Source: DATDAH01 sp963845425 (lineage in GTDB: Bacteria; Actinomycetota; Acidimicrobiia; Acidimicrobiales; DATDAH01). Taken from it: DNA of 64,000 bases. The translations under genes were made by a program, and so were the position numbers. Of the stretch, positions 43,366 to 52,600 are shown one piece after another; within the stretch, counting starts at the first letter, position 1; each line of letters opens with the position of its first letter. Below the pieces are notes generated by a model that had not been told where the DNA came from, did not search any database, and saw nothing but the letters and a program-made list of their open reading frames with translations. The stretch covers positions 496,001 to 560,000 of the forward strand of contig CAWJSC010000005.1 of NCBI GenBank assembly GCA_963845425.1. Reading direction: 5' to 3'.

Positions 43366-44211
43366 TCAAACCAGCGCGAGGACGGCGTCGATGACGGTCT
43401 GGGGGTGCTCGTGGGGGAGGAGGTGGCCGGCGTCGGGGACGACGACCGCCTTGGTGTCGAGCGACTGGCGGGCGACCGGCGCGAGCTTCGCCGGCGGGAA
43501 GAACGTGTCGTCCTCACCGGTCAGGACGGCGCGGGGCGTGTCCTGCCAACGGGCGAGGACGGCGTCACCGACAGGTCCGGGCGCGCCCTCGGATCGGGTG
43601 TGGCGACCCACGAGGGTGAACCACTCGGCGAGGTCCCGTGGGGCCGGGTGGCCCGGGGCCTGCATCCGCTCGATGAGGCGGCGGCTGCGGGCGTCACTCG
43701 GGCGCAGGAACCAGGCGGTGCTCGTGGCCAGGACGCCGGGCCGGATGGTCGCCTTGACCAGCCCGGCCGGATCGACGAGCAGGATGCCGGCGACCTGGTC
43801 GGACGGGGTCGCCGCCAGCACGACGGCGGCGCCCAGTGAATGACCGATGAGTAGGTACGGCCCGTCACCCACGGCGGCGAGGACCCCGTCCAACCAGTGC
43901 CCGTAGATGGTGATCCGGTCCTTGCCCGGCGAGTCGGCCGCGCTCAGCCCGGGCTGGCCGGGCAGGTTGAGCGCGACCACGCGGCGGTGCTCGGCCAAGG
44001 CCCCGATCAGGTCGAGACCCGTCGCGGCGTTCAGGTTGGTCCCGGGCACCAGCACCACGGTCGGTCCACCGGATCCGGCGGTGATCAGGTGGGTCGAGCC
44101 CAGCGCCGTCGCCCGCTCCTGCCGCTCGTGGGGCACACCCCAGCCGTCCAGGCGGTCGGTGCACCAGGCCCGGATCACCTGCTGTCCCGCCGCCGACCGG
44201 TACAAGCCCAC
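43366..44211 (-). CDS. alpha/beta hydrolase
   Basis: 281 aa from a GTG at 44211 (GLYRSAAGQQVI); a start at 44268 would lie in the palindrome upstream. Seen: TVVLVPGTNLNAATG (oxyanion region, residue 70 or so), NLPGQPGLS, the nucleophile elbow IGHSLGAAVV (Ser about 130), TGEDDTFFPPAKLA with the acid residue and a final histidine in DAGHLLPHEHP. Typical small serine hydrolase; substrate unknown. Gene lies downstream of a MocR regulator on the same strand, whose reading frame overruns its start. Confidence 0.85.
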   Translation of the reverse strand: MGLYRSAAGQQVIRAWCTDRLDGWGVPHERQERATALGSTHLITAGSGGPTVVLVPGTNLNAATGLDLIGALAEHRRVVALNLPGQPGLSAADSPGKDRITIYGHWLDGVLAAVGDGPYLLIGHSLGAAVVLAATPSDQVAGILLVDPAGLVKATIRPGVLATSTAWFLRPSDARSRRLIERMQAPGHPAPRDLAEWFTLVGRHTRSEGAPGPVGDAVLARWQDTPRAVLTGEDDTFFPPAKLAPVARQSLDTKAVVVPDAGHLLPHEHPQTVIDAVLALV

Positions 44212-45676
44212 GGCCGCGGACCGTAGCCCACCCTTCTGGCGCCCGATTGAGGCGCCAGGGCGCCTCAATCAGGCGCCAGTACGGGGGAGGGTGAGGTCGG
44301 CCAGGCCGGTCACCGAGCGCGTCGAGGGCGGCGGGGAAGGCGTGCTCGGCGGGGGTGCCGTAGCCGACGACGAGACCCGTTCGGTCGGGCACCGGGGCGT
44401 GGAAGGCGGGGCCGAGGGCACCGACGGCGACCTCGCGGGCCAGGAGGCCGTCGACCACCGGCTGCTCCGGGCGGCCGTCCAGGTCGAGGACCACGTGGAG
44501 CCCGGCGGCGATGCCCGACGGTGTCAGGTGGGGGACGGTGTCGGCCAGCGCGGCCAGGAGGTGGTCCCGGCGGCGGCGGTAGCGGAGCCGGGCCCGGCGG
44601 AGCTGGCGGTCGTAGGCCCCCGAGTCGATCAGCTCGGACAGGGTCAGCTGTTCCAGCACCGAGGTGTGGCGGTCGGCGAGGTGCTTGACCTCCCACAGCT
44701 CGTCCCGGAGCGTGCCGGGGACGGCCATCCAGGCCAGGCGCAGTCCGGGGGCCAGGCTCTTGGCCGCCGTGCCCACGTAGACCACGTGCTCGGGGTCGAG
44801 GGACTGCAGGGCGCCCACGGGCTGGCGGTCATAGCGCAGCTCGCCGTCGTAGTCGTCCTCTATGACCAGGCCCCCGGTGGCCCGGGCCCAGGCCACGGCC
44901 GCGGCCCGCCGGTCCGGCGCCAGGGTGGCTCCCGACGGGTACTGGTGGGCCGGGGTGAGCACGACGGCGCCCACCCCGCTCAGGTCGTCGAAGCGGGCTC
45001 CGTCCTGGTCGACCGGCAGCGGCACCACGGCGAGCCCGGCCCCCCGTACGGCGGCCCGGTAGTGGGGAATGCACGGGTCCTCCATGCCGATGGCGGTGAC
45101 ACCCCGGGACCGGAGCACCCGGCAGGTGAGGTCGAGGGACTGGCTCCACCCCGAGCAGGCCATCAGGTGGTCGGCGTCGGTGACCACGCCCCGCACCCGG
45201 CCGAGGTAGGCGGCCAGGGCCGTGCGCAGCCGTGGGTGCCCGCCCGGGTCGCCGTAGCCCAGGTCGGCGTCGGGCATCGTGCGCAGGACCTGGCGCAGCG
45301 CGGAGGCCCACGTGCGACGGGGGAAGCTGGAGAGGTCGGGGCTGCCGGGCTTGAAGTCGTGACGGGGCCGGGGTGGGAGGGCGGTCACCACGGGTCGGGG
45401 CTGCTCGCGCCCGGCGCTCTCCGCCACGGTGGTGGCCGCGCCCTGCCGGGCGACCAGCCAGCCCTCGGCGGTCAGCTGGGCGTAGGCGTCGGTCACCGTG
45501 CCCCGGGCGAGTCCGAGGTCGGCGGCCAGGGCCCGGGAGGAGGGCAGGCGGTCGCCCCGCACCAGGCGGCCGTCCCGGATGGCCTCCCGGACGGCTCGTT
45601 CGAGGGCGGCCCGGCGACCGTCGGGCCCGCTGAGCTCGACGTGGAGGTCGACAGAACTGGTCCAGGATGCCTCCAC
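43865..45676 (-). CDS. MocR/PdxR-type GntR-aminotransferase regulator, C-terminally overrun
   Basis: 603 aa as read from GTG 45676. The N-terminal GntR winged helix (REAIRDGRLVRGDRLPSSRALAADLGLARGTV) is joined to a type I aminotransferase fold with ACSGWSQSLDL, LTPAHQYPSGATL, EDDYDGELRY and the PLP lysine in GTAAKSLAPGLRLAW. Homology ends near residue 460 (FPAALDALGDRPG, about 44300). The last 145 residues are read out of frame over a palindromic repeat and the hydrolase gene, so the native stop seems lost. Divergent from the PEP-mutase-like gene, with a shared inverted repeat operator. Confidence 0.85.
   Translation of the reverse strand: MEASWTSSVDLHVELSGPDGRRAALERAVREAIRDGRLVRGDRLPSSRALAADLGLARGTVTDAYAQLTAEGWLVARQGAATTVAESAGREQPRPVVTALPPRPRHDFKPGSPDLSSFPRRTWASALRQVLRTMPDADLGYGDPGGHPRLRTALAAYLGRVRGVVTDADHLMACSGWSQSLDLTCRVLRSRGVTAIGMEDPCIPHYRAAVRGAGLAVVPLPVDQDGARFDDLSGVGAVVLTPAHQYPSGATLAPDRRAAAVAWARATGGLVIEDDYDGELRYDRQPVGALQSLDPEHVVYVGTAAKSLAPGLRLAWMAVPGTLRDELWEVKHLADRHTSVLEQLTLSELIDSGAYDRQLRRARLRYRRRRDHLLAALADTVPHLTPSGIAAGLHVVLDLDGRPEQPVVDGLLAREVAVGALGPAFHAPVPDRTGLVVGYGTPAEHAFPAALDALGDRPGRPHPPPYWRLIEAPWRLNRAPEGWATVRGRGLVPVGGGTAGDPGLVHRPPGRLGCAPRAAGAGDGAGLDPPDHRRIRWTDRGAGARDQPERRDGSRPDRGLGRAPPRGRAQPARPARAERGRLAGQGPDHHLRALVGRGPRRRG
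44236..44279. repeat. palindromic repeat, TTCTGGCGCC type, at the end of the MocR gene
   Basis: CTGGCGCCCGATTGAGGCGC (44236-44255) pairs with the region 44260-44279 (GCGCCTCAATCAGGCGCCAG) with a single C/A mismatch. It lies between the expected end of the MocR gene and the start of the hydrolase gene. The MocR frame runs through it without a stop. Confidence 0.8.
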
Positions 45677-45705
45677 GGGAATAGACCCTACCGGTGGACC
45701 AGTTC
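45654..45705. promoter_or_regulatory. inverted repeat operator between MocR and PEP-mutase-like genes
   Basis: GAACTGGTCC (45654-45663) and GGACCAGTTC (45696-45705) form a perfect inverted repeat centred on the MocR start, 32 bp apart. The right arm ends 5 bp before the -10 TAGGGT (45711-45716) of the downstream gene. MocR regulators commonly bind spaced repeats in front of divergent target genes, so this is the probable site. Confidence 0.65.
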
Positions 45706-45723
45706 GGGCGTAGGGTCCTTTCC

Positions 45724-46443
45724 ATGACCGCGAAGGCCGACATCCTCCGATCCCTGCACGACGAGCGCCCGCTGGTCCTGCCCAACATCTGGGACGCGGC
45801 CAGCGCTCGGGCCGTCGCCGCGGTCGGCTTCCCGGCGCTGGCCACGAGTAGCGGCGCCCTGGTCAACGCTCTCGGCTACGAGGACCACGAGCAGGCGCCG
45901 GTCGACGAGGTGCTGGCGGCCATCGCCCGCATCACCCGGTCCGTCGAGGTCCCGGTCACCGCCGACTTCGAGGCGGGCTACGGCCTGCCGCCGGCCGAGA
46001 TCGTGGAGTGCCTGGTCGAGACCGGCGCGGCCGGCTGCAACCTCGAGGACACCGACCACGCCGCCGGGGCCCTGCGGCCCGCCGCCGAGCAGGCCGAATG
46101 GCTCGGAACGGTCGTCGAGCACGCCGCCGGTCGCCTCGTGGTCAACGCCCGGGTGGACACCTACCTCGGTGGTAGCCGGGAGGACGACGACGCCGTCGCC
46201 CGGGCCACCGCCTACCTCGCCGCCGGTGTGGACTGCACGTACCCGATCGGTTTCCTCGACGAGGCCACGACGGCGCGGCTGGTCGAGGAGATACCCGGCC
46301 CCGTCAACGTCCTCTCGTTCCCCAACGGCCCGGCTCTGGCCCGGCTGGGCGAGTTGGGAGCGGCCCGCATCACGTTCGGCTCATCCCTGTTCAAGACCGT
46401 GATGGCCTCCTTGACCGACCGCGCCGAGGACCTGCGCCCGTGA
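45724..46443 (+). CDS. isocitrate lyase / PEP mutase superfamily protein
   Basis: 239 aa from the ATG at 45724; -10 TAGGGT lies 7 nt upstream. The TIM-barrel start VLPNIWDAASARAVAAVGFPALATSS, VPVTADFEAGYG (metal-binding aspartate region), GCNLEDTDH, VVNARVDTYL and INVLSFPNGP-like NVLSFPNGP are as in the short PEP-mutase-like group. The KKCGH loop of true isocitrate lyase is absent, so this is probably a C-C or C-P lyase of unknown substrate. Divergence from a MocR regulator suggests control by it. Confidence 0.85.
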   Translation: MTAKADILRSLHDERPLVLPNIWDAASARAVAAVGFPALATSSGALVNALGYEDHEQAPVDEVLAAIARITRSVEVPVTADFEAGYGLPPAEIVECLVETGAAGCNLEDTDHAAGALRPAAEQAEWLGTVVEHAAGRLVVNARVDTYLGGSREDDDAVARATAYLAAGVDCTYPIGFLDEATTARLVEEIPGPVNVLSFPNGPALARLGELGAARITFGSSLFKTVMASLTDRAEDLRP

Positions 46444-46521
46444 CCGCCACCCGCAGCACGATCACGCGCCATCCCGAGCGGGGGAGCCACCTGCCCGGAG
46501 GCCGGGGCGACGGACCGTAGA

Positions 46522-47208
46522 TCAGACGGGGGGCAGTCCCAGCGCCTCGCGGCGGAGGTTCATCTCGGCCACCTCGGACTTTTGGGTGGTCACGATGGCC
46601 TGGGCGAGGTCGCCCACGACCTCCTCGGACCCGTGGTCGACGGCGTACTGGGCCATGTGCTGGCCGCCGCGGTGGTGGGCGATCATCAGTGCCGAGAACA
46701 GGTCATCGAGCTCCTCGCCTTCGGCCGCCTCCAGTTCGGCCAGTTCGGCCTCGGAGGCCATGCCCGGCTGCTCGGTCTGGGGGACCGGGGCCATCCCCAT
46801 CCATTCCATGGCGTTGTCCAGGTCGAGGTCCGGGTTGCCCCAGTCCTCGAGCCACTGGCCCATCAGGCGGGACTCACCGGCCTGCACGATGACGATCTCG
46901 TTGGCCATCTGGCGCAGGGTGGGGTCCGTGCCGTCCTCCAGGTAGGCCAGGGAGAGGGTCACGCCCTGCAGGTGGTGGGTGCGCATGTCGTCGGCGAAGC
47001 CGATGTCGACCTCGTTGGGGTCGGGCTGGTTGGCCGCCTGCTGCCAGGCGAACACCACCGCCCCGGCCAGGAACATGGCCACGAAGCCGGCCAGCAGGGC
47101 CCGACCGAGGTCGACCGTCCGCCCGGTGAGCAGCGGCTCGAGGTCGTCGTCCTCGCCGGGGTCGACCGGGTCGGGCGCGTCGGAGTCGGGGTCGGCCACG
47201 ACGGTCAT
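46522..47208 (-). CDS. DUF305 domain membrane protein
   Basis: 228 aa from the ATG at 47208. Acidic cytoplasmic N-terminus, one membrane helix (ALLAGFVAMFLAGAVVFAW), then a DUF305 ferritin-like helical domain: IGFADDMRTHHLQGVTLS, IVIVQAGESRLMGQWLEDWG, MIAHHRGGQHMAQYA and the final EVAEMNLRREALGLPP. The paired histidine motifs may bind metal. The family is often found near copper or other metal genes; here a MerR regulator is divergent, 98 bp away, sharing the promoter region. Confidence 0.88.
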   Translation of the reverse strand: MTVVADPDSDAPDPVDPGEDDDLEPLLTGRTVDLGRALLAGFVAMFLAGAVVFAWQQAANQPDPNEVDIGFADDMRTHHLQGVTLSLAYLEDGTDPTLRQMANEIVIVQAGESRLMGQWLEDWGNPDLDLDNAMEWMGMAPVPQTEQPGMASEAELAELEAAEGEELDDLFSALMIAHHRGGQHMAQYAVDHGSEEVVGDLAQAIVTTQKSEVAEMNLRREALGLPPV

Positions 47209-47266
47209 GGTGCCAGCATGCCGTGCCCGTCCGACCGCGGGCAGGGCCTTCGGTCCCGATCGTGTC

Positions 47267-47298
47267 TTGACCTTCGACCTGGGTCGAAGGTCTACGGT
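47267..47298 (+). promoter_or_regulatory. MerR-type promoter with 10-bp palindrome
   Basis: TTGACC (-35, 47267-47272) and TACGGT (-10, 47293-47298) are 20 bp apart, the long spacing typical of MerR-controlled promoters. The palindrome ACCTTCGACC (47270-47279) TG GGTCGAAGGT (47282-47291) fills the spacer. The -10 is 7 nt from the merR-like ATG, so the gene is probably autoregulated and leaderless. Confidence 0.8.
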
Positions 47299-47305
47299 CA
47301 CCGCC

Positions 47306-48004
47306 ATGGACGGATGCACCATCGCCGACGCCGCGGCCCGGACCGGGTTCTCGGCCAGTGCCTTGCGCTTCTACGAGCAGGAGGGCCTGGTGGCGCCGGC
47401 CCGCACGGACGCCGGCTACCGGGTCTACGACGAGCGGACCCTCATTCGGCTGGGCTTCATCGCCAGGGCCAAGAGCCTGGGCCTGAGCCTCGAGGAGATC
47501 CGGGGTCTCACCGCCCTGTGGGACGAGGAGCACTGCGGCCCCGTGCAGGACCAGCTACGAACCCTGCTCACCGACAAGATCGCCGACTGCGAGGGCCAGG
47601 CCCGTTCGGCAGAGGCCCTGGCCCGGCAGCTCCGCCACATCGCCGCCGGGTTGGACGGCCACCGGCCGGACGGCCCCTGTGACGAGCACTGCGGTTGCTC
47701 GACCACCGCTGCGGAGGCACCGCCTGTGGCCTGCACCCTCGAGATCACGGCCATGCCGCAACGGGTGACCGACTGGCGCGCGGTCAACGCCGAGGCGACC
47801 CAGCGCGAAGCGACGGCGACCGGTGTCCGCCTGGTGTTCGACCGGGGCGTGGACGTCGGGCGACTGGCTGCGTTGGCCGCGGCCGAGCAGGGCTGCTGCG
47901 CGTTCCTTCGCTTCGACCTCGGCCTCGGCTTCGACCGGGTCACGCTCGACATCACCGGGGCCGACGACGCCCGCACGGTCATCGACGCCCTGGCGGCCCT
48001 GTGA
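47306..48004 (+). CDS. MerR family metal-responsive regulator with extra C-terminal domain
   Basis: 232 aa. N-terminal MerR winged helix: IADAAARTGFSASALRFYEQEGLV, AGYRVYDERTLIRLGFI, AKSLGLSLEEIRGL. The dimerisation helix is followed by a cysteine cluster (CDEHCGCS, about residue 130-137). An additional domain of about 90 residues (VTDWRAVNAEATQRE, LVFDRGVDVGRLAALAAAEQGCCAFLRFDL, VTLDITGADDARTVIDAL) has a Cys-Cys pair. Metal sensing, perhaps of a thiophilic ion, is likely. The next gene overlaps and encodes a small membrane protein with a CVACC motif. Confidence 0.85.
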   Translation: MDGCTIADAAARTGFSASALRFYEQEGLVAPARTDAGYRVYDERTLIRLGFIARAKSLGLSLEEIRGLTALWDEEHCGPVQDQLRTLLTDKIADCEGQARSAEALARQLRHIAAGLDGHRPDGPCDEHCGCSTTAAEAPPVACTLEITAMPQRVTDWRAVNAEATQREATATGVRLVFDRGVDVGRLAALAAAEQGCCAFLRFDLGLGFDRVTLDITGADDARTVIDALAAL

Positions 48005-48258
48005 GTGGCCCGGCCGATGTCGATGAGGTCACCGACTCGTCGGAGGGCGACGCGGCGGCCCGCACCGGCCTCTCCGTCGTCGCCGTCGGGGCGGCGGCCT
48101 GTGTGGCCTGTTGTGCGCCACCGATCCTCGGTGCCATCGGGATCACCGCCGGCCTGTCCGGCCTGGCCTGGTTCGCCGGGGGACTGCTCCTCGCCGCGGC
48201 GGTGGTCCTGGGCGGCTCCGCGTTGATCGTCCGTCGTCGGCGACGGGCCGCTGCGTAG
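48001..48258 (+). CDS. small Cys-rich membrane protein, MerT-like
   Basis: 85 aa from GTG 48001, overlapping the MerR-type gene stop (GTGA). Two hydrophobic segments are visible: SVVAVGAAACVACCAPPILGAI and LAWFAGGLLLAAAVVLGGSALIV, followed by a basic tail (RRRRR). The vicinal cysteines in CVACCAPP at the first helix resemble those of MerT/MerF mercury transporters. The combination with a MerR regulator suggests metal transport, but no merA, merP or other mer gene is nearby. Assignment is by motif and context only. Confidence 0.65.
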   Translation: MSGPADVDEVTDSSEGDAAARTGLSVVAVGAAACVACCAPPILGAIGITAGLSGLAWFAGGLLLAAAVVLGGSALIVRRRRRAAA

Positions 48259-48267
48259 AGTCCGGCG

Positions 48268-48597
48268 ATGACCGTCGCCCGGACCGTCGGGCTCTTCGTG
48301 TTGGCCGCATTGGCCGAGATCGGCGGCGCCTGGCTCGTGTGGCAGGGCGTGCGGGAGGACCGGGGCCTGCTCTTCGTCGGCGCCGGGATCATGGCCCTGG
48401 CCGCCTACGGCTTCGTGGCCACGTTCCAGTCGGACCCGAACTTCGGCCGGGTGTTGGCGGCCTACGGCGGCGTGTTCGTCATCGGCTCGCTGGTGTGGGG
48501 GATCGTGGCCGACGGCTTCGAGCCCGACCGCTACGACATCGTCGGGGCGTCGCTGTGCCTGCTCGGCGTGGGCGTGATCATGTTCGCCCCTCGCTGA
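48268..48597 (+). CDS. YnfA/UPF0060 family membrane protein
   Basis: 109 aa with four hydrophobic segments. The N-terminal VLAALAEIGGAWLVWQGVRE (here LFVLAALAEIGGAWLVW), AAYGFVATFQ and RVLAAYGGVFVIGSLVWG, and C-terminal DRYDIVGASLCLLGVGVIMFAPR are characteristic of the YnfA family, small multidrug-like proteins of unclear function. -10 TAGAGT (48256-48261) is 6 nt before the ATG, so it has its own promoter, separate from the MerR pair. Confidence 0.93.
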   Translation: MTVARTVGLFVLAALAEIGGAWLVWQGVREDRGLLFVGAGIMALAAYGFVATFQSDPNFGRVLAAYGGVFVIGSLVWGIVADGFEPDRYDIVGASLCLLGVGVIMFAPR

Positions 48598-48610
48598 GGG
48601 CGCCGCTCGC

Positions 48611-49537
48611 TCAGTCGGCGCCGGGCCAGGAGGGGAAGGCCTCGCCCACCAGCTCCTCGGACAGGGCCCAGAGGCGGGCGGCAGCCTTGTCGTCGGTGGC
48701 GTGGGGGGCGACCTGCTCGCACACGGCGGCGTCGGCCAGGTAGGCCCCGCCGGGGATGTCCTGGCCCGTGGCGGCCCAGACCTGGGTGGCCGCCCCCCGC
48801 TCCACCGGCTTGAACTCGGCGCTGGGGCCGCCGGCCGGCCGCTTGCTGGTGCGCTCGCCGATGTCGGCGATGTCGGCCTTGTCCAGGTGACGGCCCAGCT
48901 CGGTGAGGATCATCCCGGGATGCACCGCGAAGGCGTGGACGCCGTGGTCACCGAAACGGCGGTCCAGCTCTCGGGTGAAGAGGACATTGGCCGACTTGGC
49001 CTGGCCGTAGGCCTCCCACTTGTCATAGGGGCGGTGCTCGTAGTTGGGGTCGTCGAGGTCGACCCCGGCGATCAGGTGGCCGTGGGAGGACAGGTTCACG
49101 ATGCGGGACGGTGCCGACTTGACGAGGAGGGGGAAGAGGCGGGCCGTGAACAGGAAATGGCCGAGGTGGTTGGTGCCGAACTGCATCTCGAAGCCATCGG
49201 CGGTACGGGCCAACGGGCAGGCCATGACGCCGGCGTTGTTGACCAGGACGTCGAGGCGCTCGATGCGGGCCAGCAACTCGTCGGCGGCAGTGCGGATGCT
49301 GTCGAGGTCGGCCAGGTCGACGTGCTGGAAGCCGGTCGCCCCGCCGAGCTCGTCCACCACCGCCAAGCCCTTGGCGTCGTCGCGGCCACACAGCACCACC
49401 CGCTCGCCAGCCGACGCCAACGCCCGCGCCGACTCCTTGCCGAGCCCGCTGGTCGCCCCCGTGACGACCACGGTCCGGCCGCTCAGGTCGAGCCCCGCCA
49501 CCACCTCGTCGGTCGTCGTGTGCACGTCGAAGGCCAT
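48611..49537 (-). CDS. short-chain dehydrogenase/reductase
   Basis: 308 aa. The NAD(P)-binding motif VVTGATSGLGKESARALA (about residue 22), LVNNAGVMACPL, the catalytic Ser (IVNLSSHGHL) and YGQAKSAN (Tyr and Lys, about residue 180) are all present. HPGMILTELGRHL follows. This is the long retinol dehydrogenase/WWOX-like SDR group frequent in actinobacteria. Substrate unknown. It converges on the ynfA gene. Confidence 0.92.
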   Translation of the reverse strand: MAFDVHTTTDEVVAGLDLSGRTVVVTGATSGLGKESARALASAGERVVLCGRDDAKGLAVVDELGGATGFQHVDLADLDSIRTAADELLARIERLDVLVNNAGVMACPLARTADGFEMQFGTNHLGHFLFTARLFPLLVKSAPSRIVNLSSHGHLIAGVDLDDPNYEHRPYDKWEAYGQAKSANVLFTRELDRRFGDHGVHAFAVHPGMILTELGRHLDKADIADIGERTSKRPAGGPSAEFKPVERGAATQVWAATGQDIPGGAYLADAAVCEQVAPHATDDKAAARLWALSEELVGEAFPSWPGAD

Positions 49538-49605
49538 CAGCGGACCCTACTCAGCCCTGCGGAACGGCCTCCCGTGAACCCGGCGGGTTCGCGGTTTGGG
49601 ATCGG

Positions 49606-52600
49606 TTACGACGGAAGGCAGCTCGTGCTCCCGGAATCGGTGAACGTCTGGCCCGCGATGGGCACGAACTGCCAGTCGTAGCTCGTCGGGTGCAGCGTGA
49701 ACTTGATGACACCGTGCGTGCTGCTGTTCCTGACCTGGCTGTTGGCTGCAGTGGAAGAGCTGAAGCTGCTCAGGCTCGAGCCGCCGGTACCGACCACGAA
49801 CTGCCGGATGCCGCGAACGGGATCCACGACCCCCGCGGGTGTCTGCGGCGCGAAGCGCTCGTAGTTGTGGCGGTGACCGCTCAGGACCACGTCCGCGCCC
49901 GCGGCGTAGAGCGGCGTCCAGAGGGCGCGCATGTCGGAATCACCCCCCTTCGAGCTGAACAGTGGTTCGTGGTGGGTCGCGAGGATGCACGCCCTCGGGT
50001 TGGCCGCCAGATCGGCCTGGAGCCATTGTCCCTGCGGCGAGCTCGCACCACACCCACCGATCCGGGAGCAGTTCGAGTTGAGGTGGATGATGTGCCAGGC
50101 CCCGAGGTTGTAGCTGTAGTAACCCCCCGGCGCAGGGCCCGCCGCGGCGCCGAAGTTGGCGAAGTAGGGCGTGGCGGTCGACGACGTGTTGTAGTCGTTG
50201 TCACCGGGTGTTGGATGGACGCGTCCCTGGTGCCGGCCCCAGGTGGGGCGCCAGCAGTTGGTGTAGTCGGCGGTCGATCCCGACGGGTTGGCGCTGTCGC
50301 CGATCGTGAACACCGTGCCGGGGATGTTGTCGAGCAGGTTCGCCGTCGCGTCATCGCTCGTGCGGCTGCAGTCCGCGATGTCGCCGGCGCCGACGAACAC
50401 CTCCGAACCCGTCCCGACGGCGTAGACGTTGATGGTGACGTTGGCGGTGTCGCAGGCGTTGAGGGTGTCGCAGATCTGGTAGGTGAAGTTGTCGGGGCCG
50501 GTGTAGCCGGTGTTTGGGGTGTAGGTGAAGGTGCCGTTGGTGTTGTTGGTGAGGGCGCCGTTGGTGGGGGTGGCGCAGCCGGTGCAGGTGGTGGTGGCGG
50601 TGGCGGGGTTGAGGTTGCCGTTGGGGTCTGTGTCGTTGCCGGCGACGTTGATGGTGACGGGGGTGTCGGCGGGGGTGGTGGCGCTGTCGTCACCCGCGAC
50701 CGGTGGCGCGTTGGTGGGGCCTCCGCCGCCACCGTTGAGCACGAGTTGTGGCGGTGAGGTGCCTTCGCGTGAGTCGTACTCGATGCCGTCGGTGCTGTCG
50801 GGGAGGAGGACGAAGTTGTAGGTGCCGTTGCCGGTGACGTCGCCGGTGAGGTCGTACTCGGACCAGGTGCCGGCGGTGGCGGCGGCGACGTTGGCGATGG
50901 CGGCGCCGGTGGCCGGGGGCTTGTTGTTCCAGGTGATGCCGGTCTCGGTCCAGGTGTTGTCGGTGAAGTAGAGGGAGGGGGCGTTGGATGAGCTGTTGCG
51001 GACGAAGAGGCGCAGGGTGGCGGTCTGGACGGTGCCGGTCACTCCGGTGACGTTGAAGCGGAGGTAGCTCTGCTCGCCGGGACTGTCCACGTCGAGGCGC
51101 GTGAGCGTTCCGGAGTTGACCGTCGGGCTCGCCGACAACACCCGGGAATCCGCGGCCGCGGCCAGGGTCTGGGGGGTGCTGACGGTGTTGACGTTGATGG
51201 TGACGTTGGCGGTGTCGCAGGCGTTGTCGGTGTCGCAGATCTGGTAGGTGAAGTTGTCGGGGCCGGTGTAGCCGGTGGTGGGGGTGTAGGTGAAGGTGCC
51301 GTTGGTGTTGTTGGTGAGGGCGCCGTTGGTGGGGGTGGCGCAGCCGGTGCAGGTGGTGGTGGCGGTGGCGGGGTTGAGGTTGCCGTTGGGGTCTGTGTCG
51401 TTGCCGGCGACGTTGATGGTGACGGGGGTGTCGGCGGGGGTGGTGGCGCTGTCGTCACCCGCGACGGGTGGCGCGTTGGTGGCGACGGGGGTGACGTTGA
51501 TGGTGACGTTGGCGGTGTCGCAGGCGTTGTCGGTGTCGCAGATCTGGTAGGTGAAGTTGTCGGGGCCGGTGTAGCCGGTGGTGGGGGTGTAGGTGAAGGT
51601 GCCGTTGGTGTTGTTGGTGAGGGCGCCGTTGGTGGGGGTGGCGCAGCCGGTGCAGGTGGTGGTGGCGGTGGCGGGGTTGAGGTTGCCGTTGGGGTCTGTG
51701 TCGTTGCCGGCGACGTTGATGGTGACGGGGGTGTCGGCGGGGGTGGTGGCGGTGTCGTCACCCGCGACGGGTGGCGCGTTGGTGGCGACGGGGGTGACGT
51801 TGATGGTGACGTTGGCGGTGTCGCAGGCGTTGTCGGTGTCGCAGATCTGGTAGGTGAAGTTGTCGGGGCCGGTGTAGCCGGTGGTGGGGGTGTAGGTGAA
51901 GGTGCCGTTGGCGTTGTTGGTGAGGGCGCCGTTGGTGGGGGTGGCGCAGCCGGTGCAGGTGGTGGTGGCGGTGGCGGGGTTGAGGTTGCCGTTGGGGTCT
52001 GTGTCGTTGCCGGCGACGTTGATGGTGACGGGGGTGTCGGCGGGGGTGGTGGCGCTGTCGTCACCCGCGACGGGTGGCGCGTTGGTGGGGCCGCCACCGT
52101 TGAGCACGAGTTGTGGCGGTGAGGTGCCTTCGCGTGAGTCGTATTGGATGCCGTCGGTGCTGTCGGGGAGGAGGACGAAGTTGTAGGTGCCGTTGCCGGT
52201 GACGTGCCCGGTCAGGTTGTACTCGGACCAGGTGCCGCTGGTGGCGGCGGCGACGTTGGCGATGGCGGCGCCGGTGGCCGGGGGCTTGTTGTTCCAGGTG
52301 ATGCCGGTCTCGGTCCAGGTGTTGTCGGTGGGGTAGAGGGAGGGGGCGTTGGATGAGCTGTTGCGGACGAAGAGGCGCAGGGTGGCGGTCTGGACGGTGC
52401 CGGTGACGCCGGTGACGTTGAAGCGGAGGTAGCTCTGCTCGCCGGGGTTGTCCACGTCGAGGCGCGTGACGGTTCCGGAGTTGACCGTCGGGCTCGCCGA
52501 CAACACCCGCGCATCCGCCGCCGCGGAGACGATGACGTCGTCGGCCGCGGCGCCGGGCTGGACCTGGGCCAGCACGCCCGCGCCGATGAGCAGCACGAGC

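Noticed and set aside
46440..46520. Small frame of 26 codons after the PEP-mutase-like gene (GTG 46440)
   Set aside because: Overlap with the preceding stop is its only support; composition is random and no motif is visible.
51193..52095. Regular 303-bp repeats that might suggest a CRISPR or satellite array
   Set aside because: The units are in frame inside a coding region and encode Ig-like domains; there are no short repeats with unique spacers.
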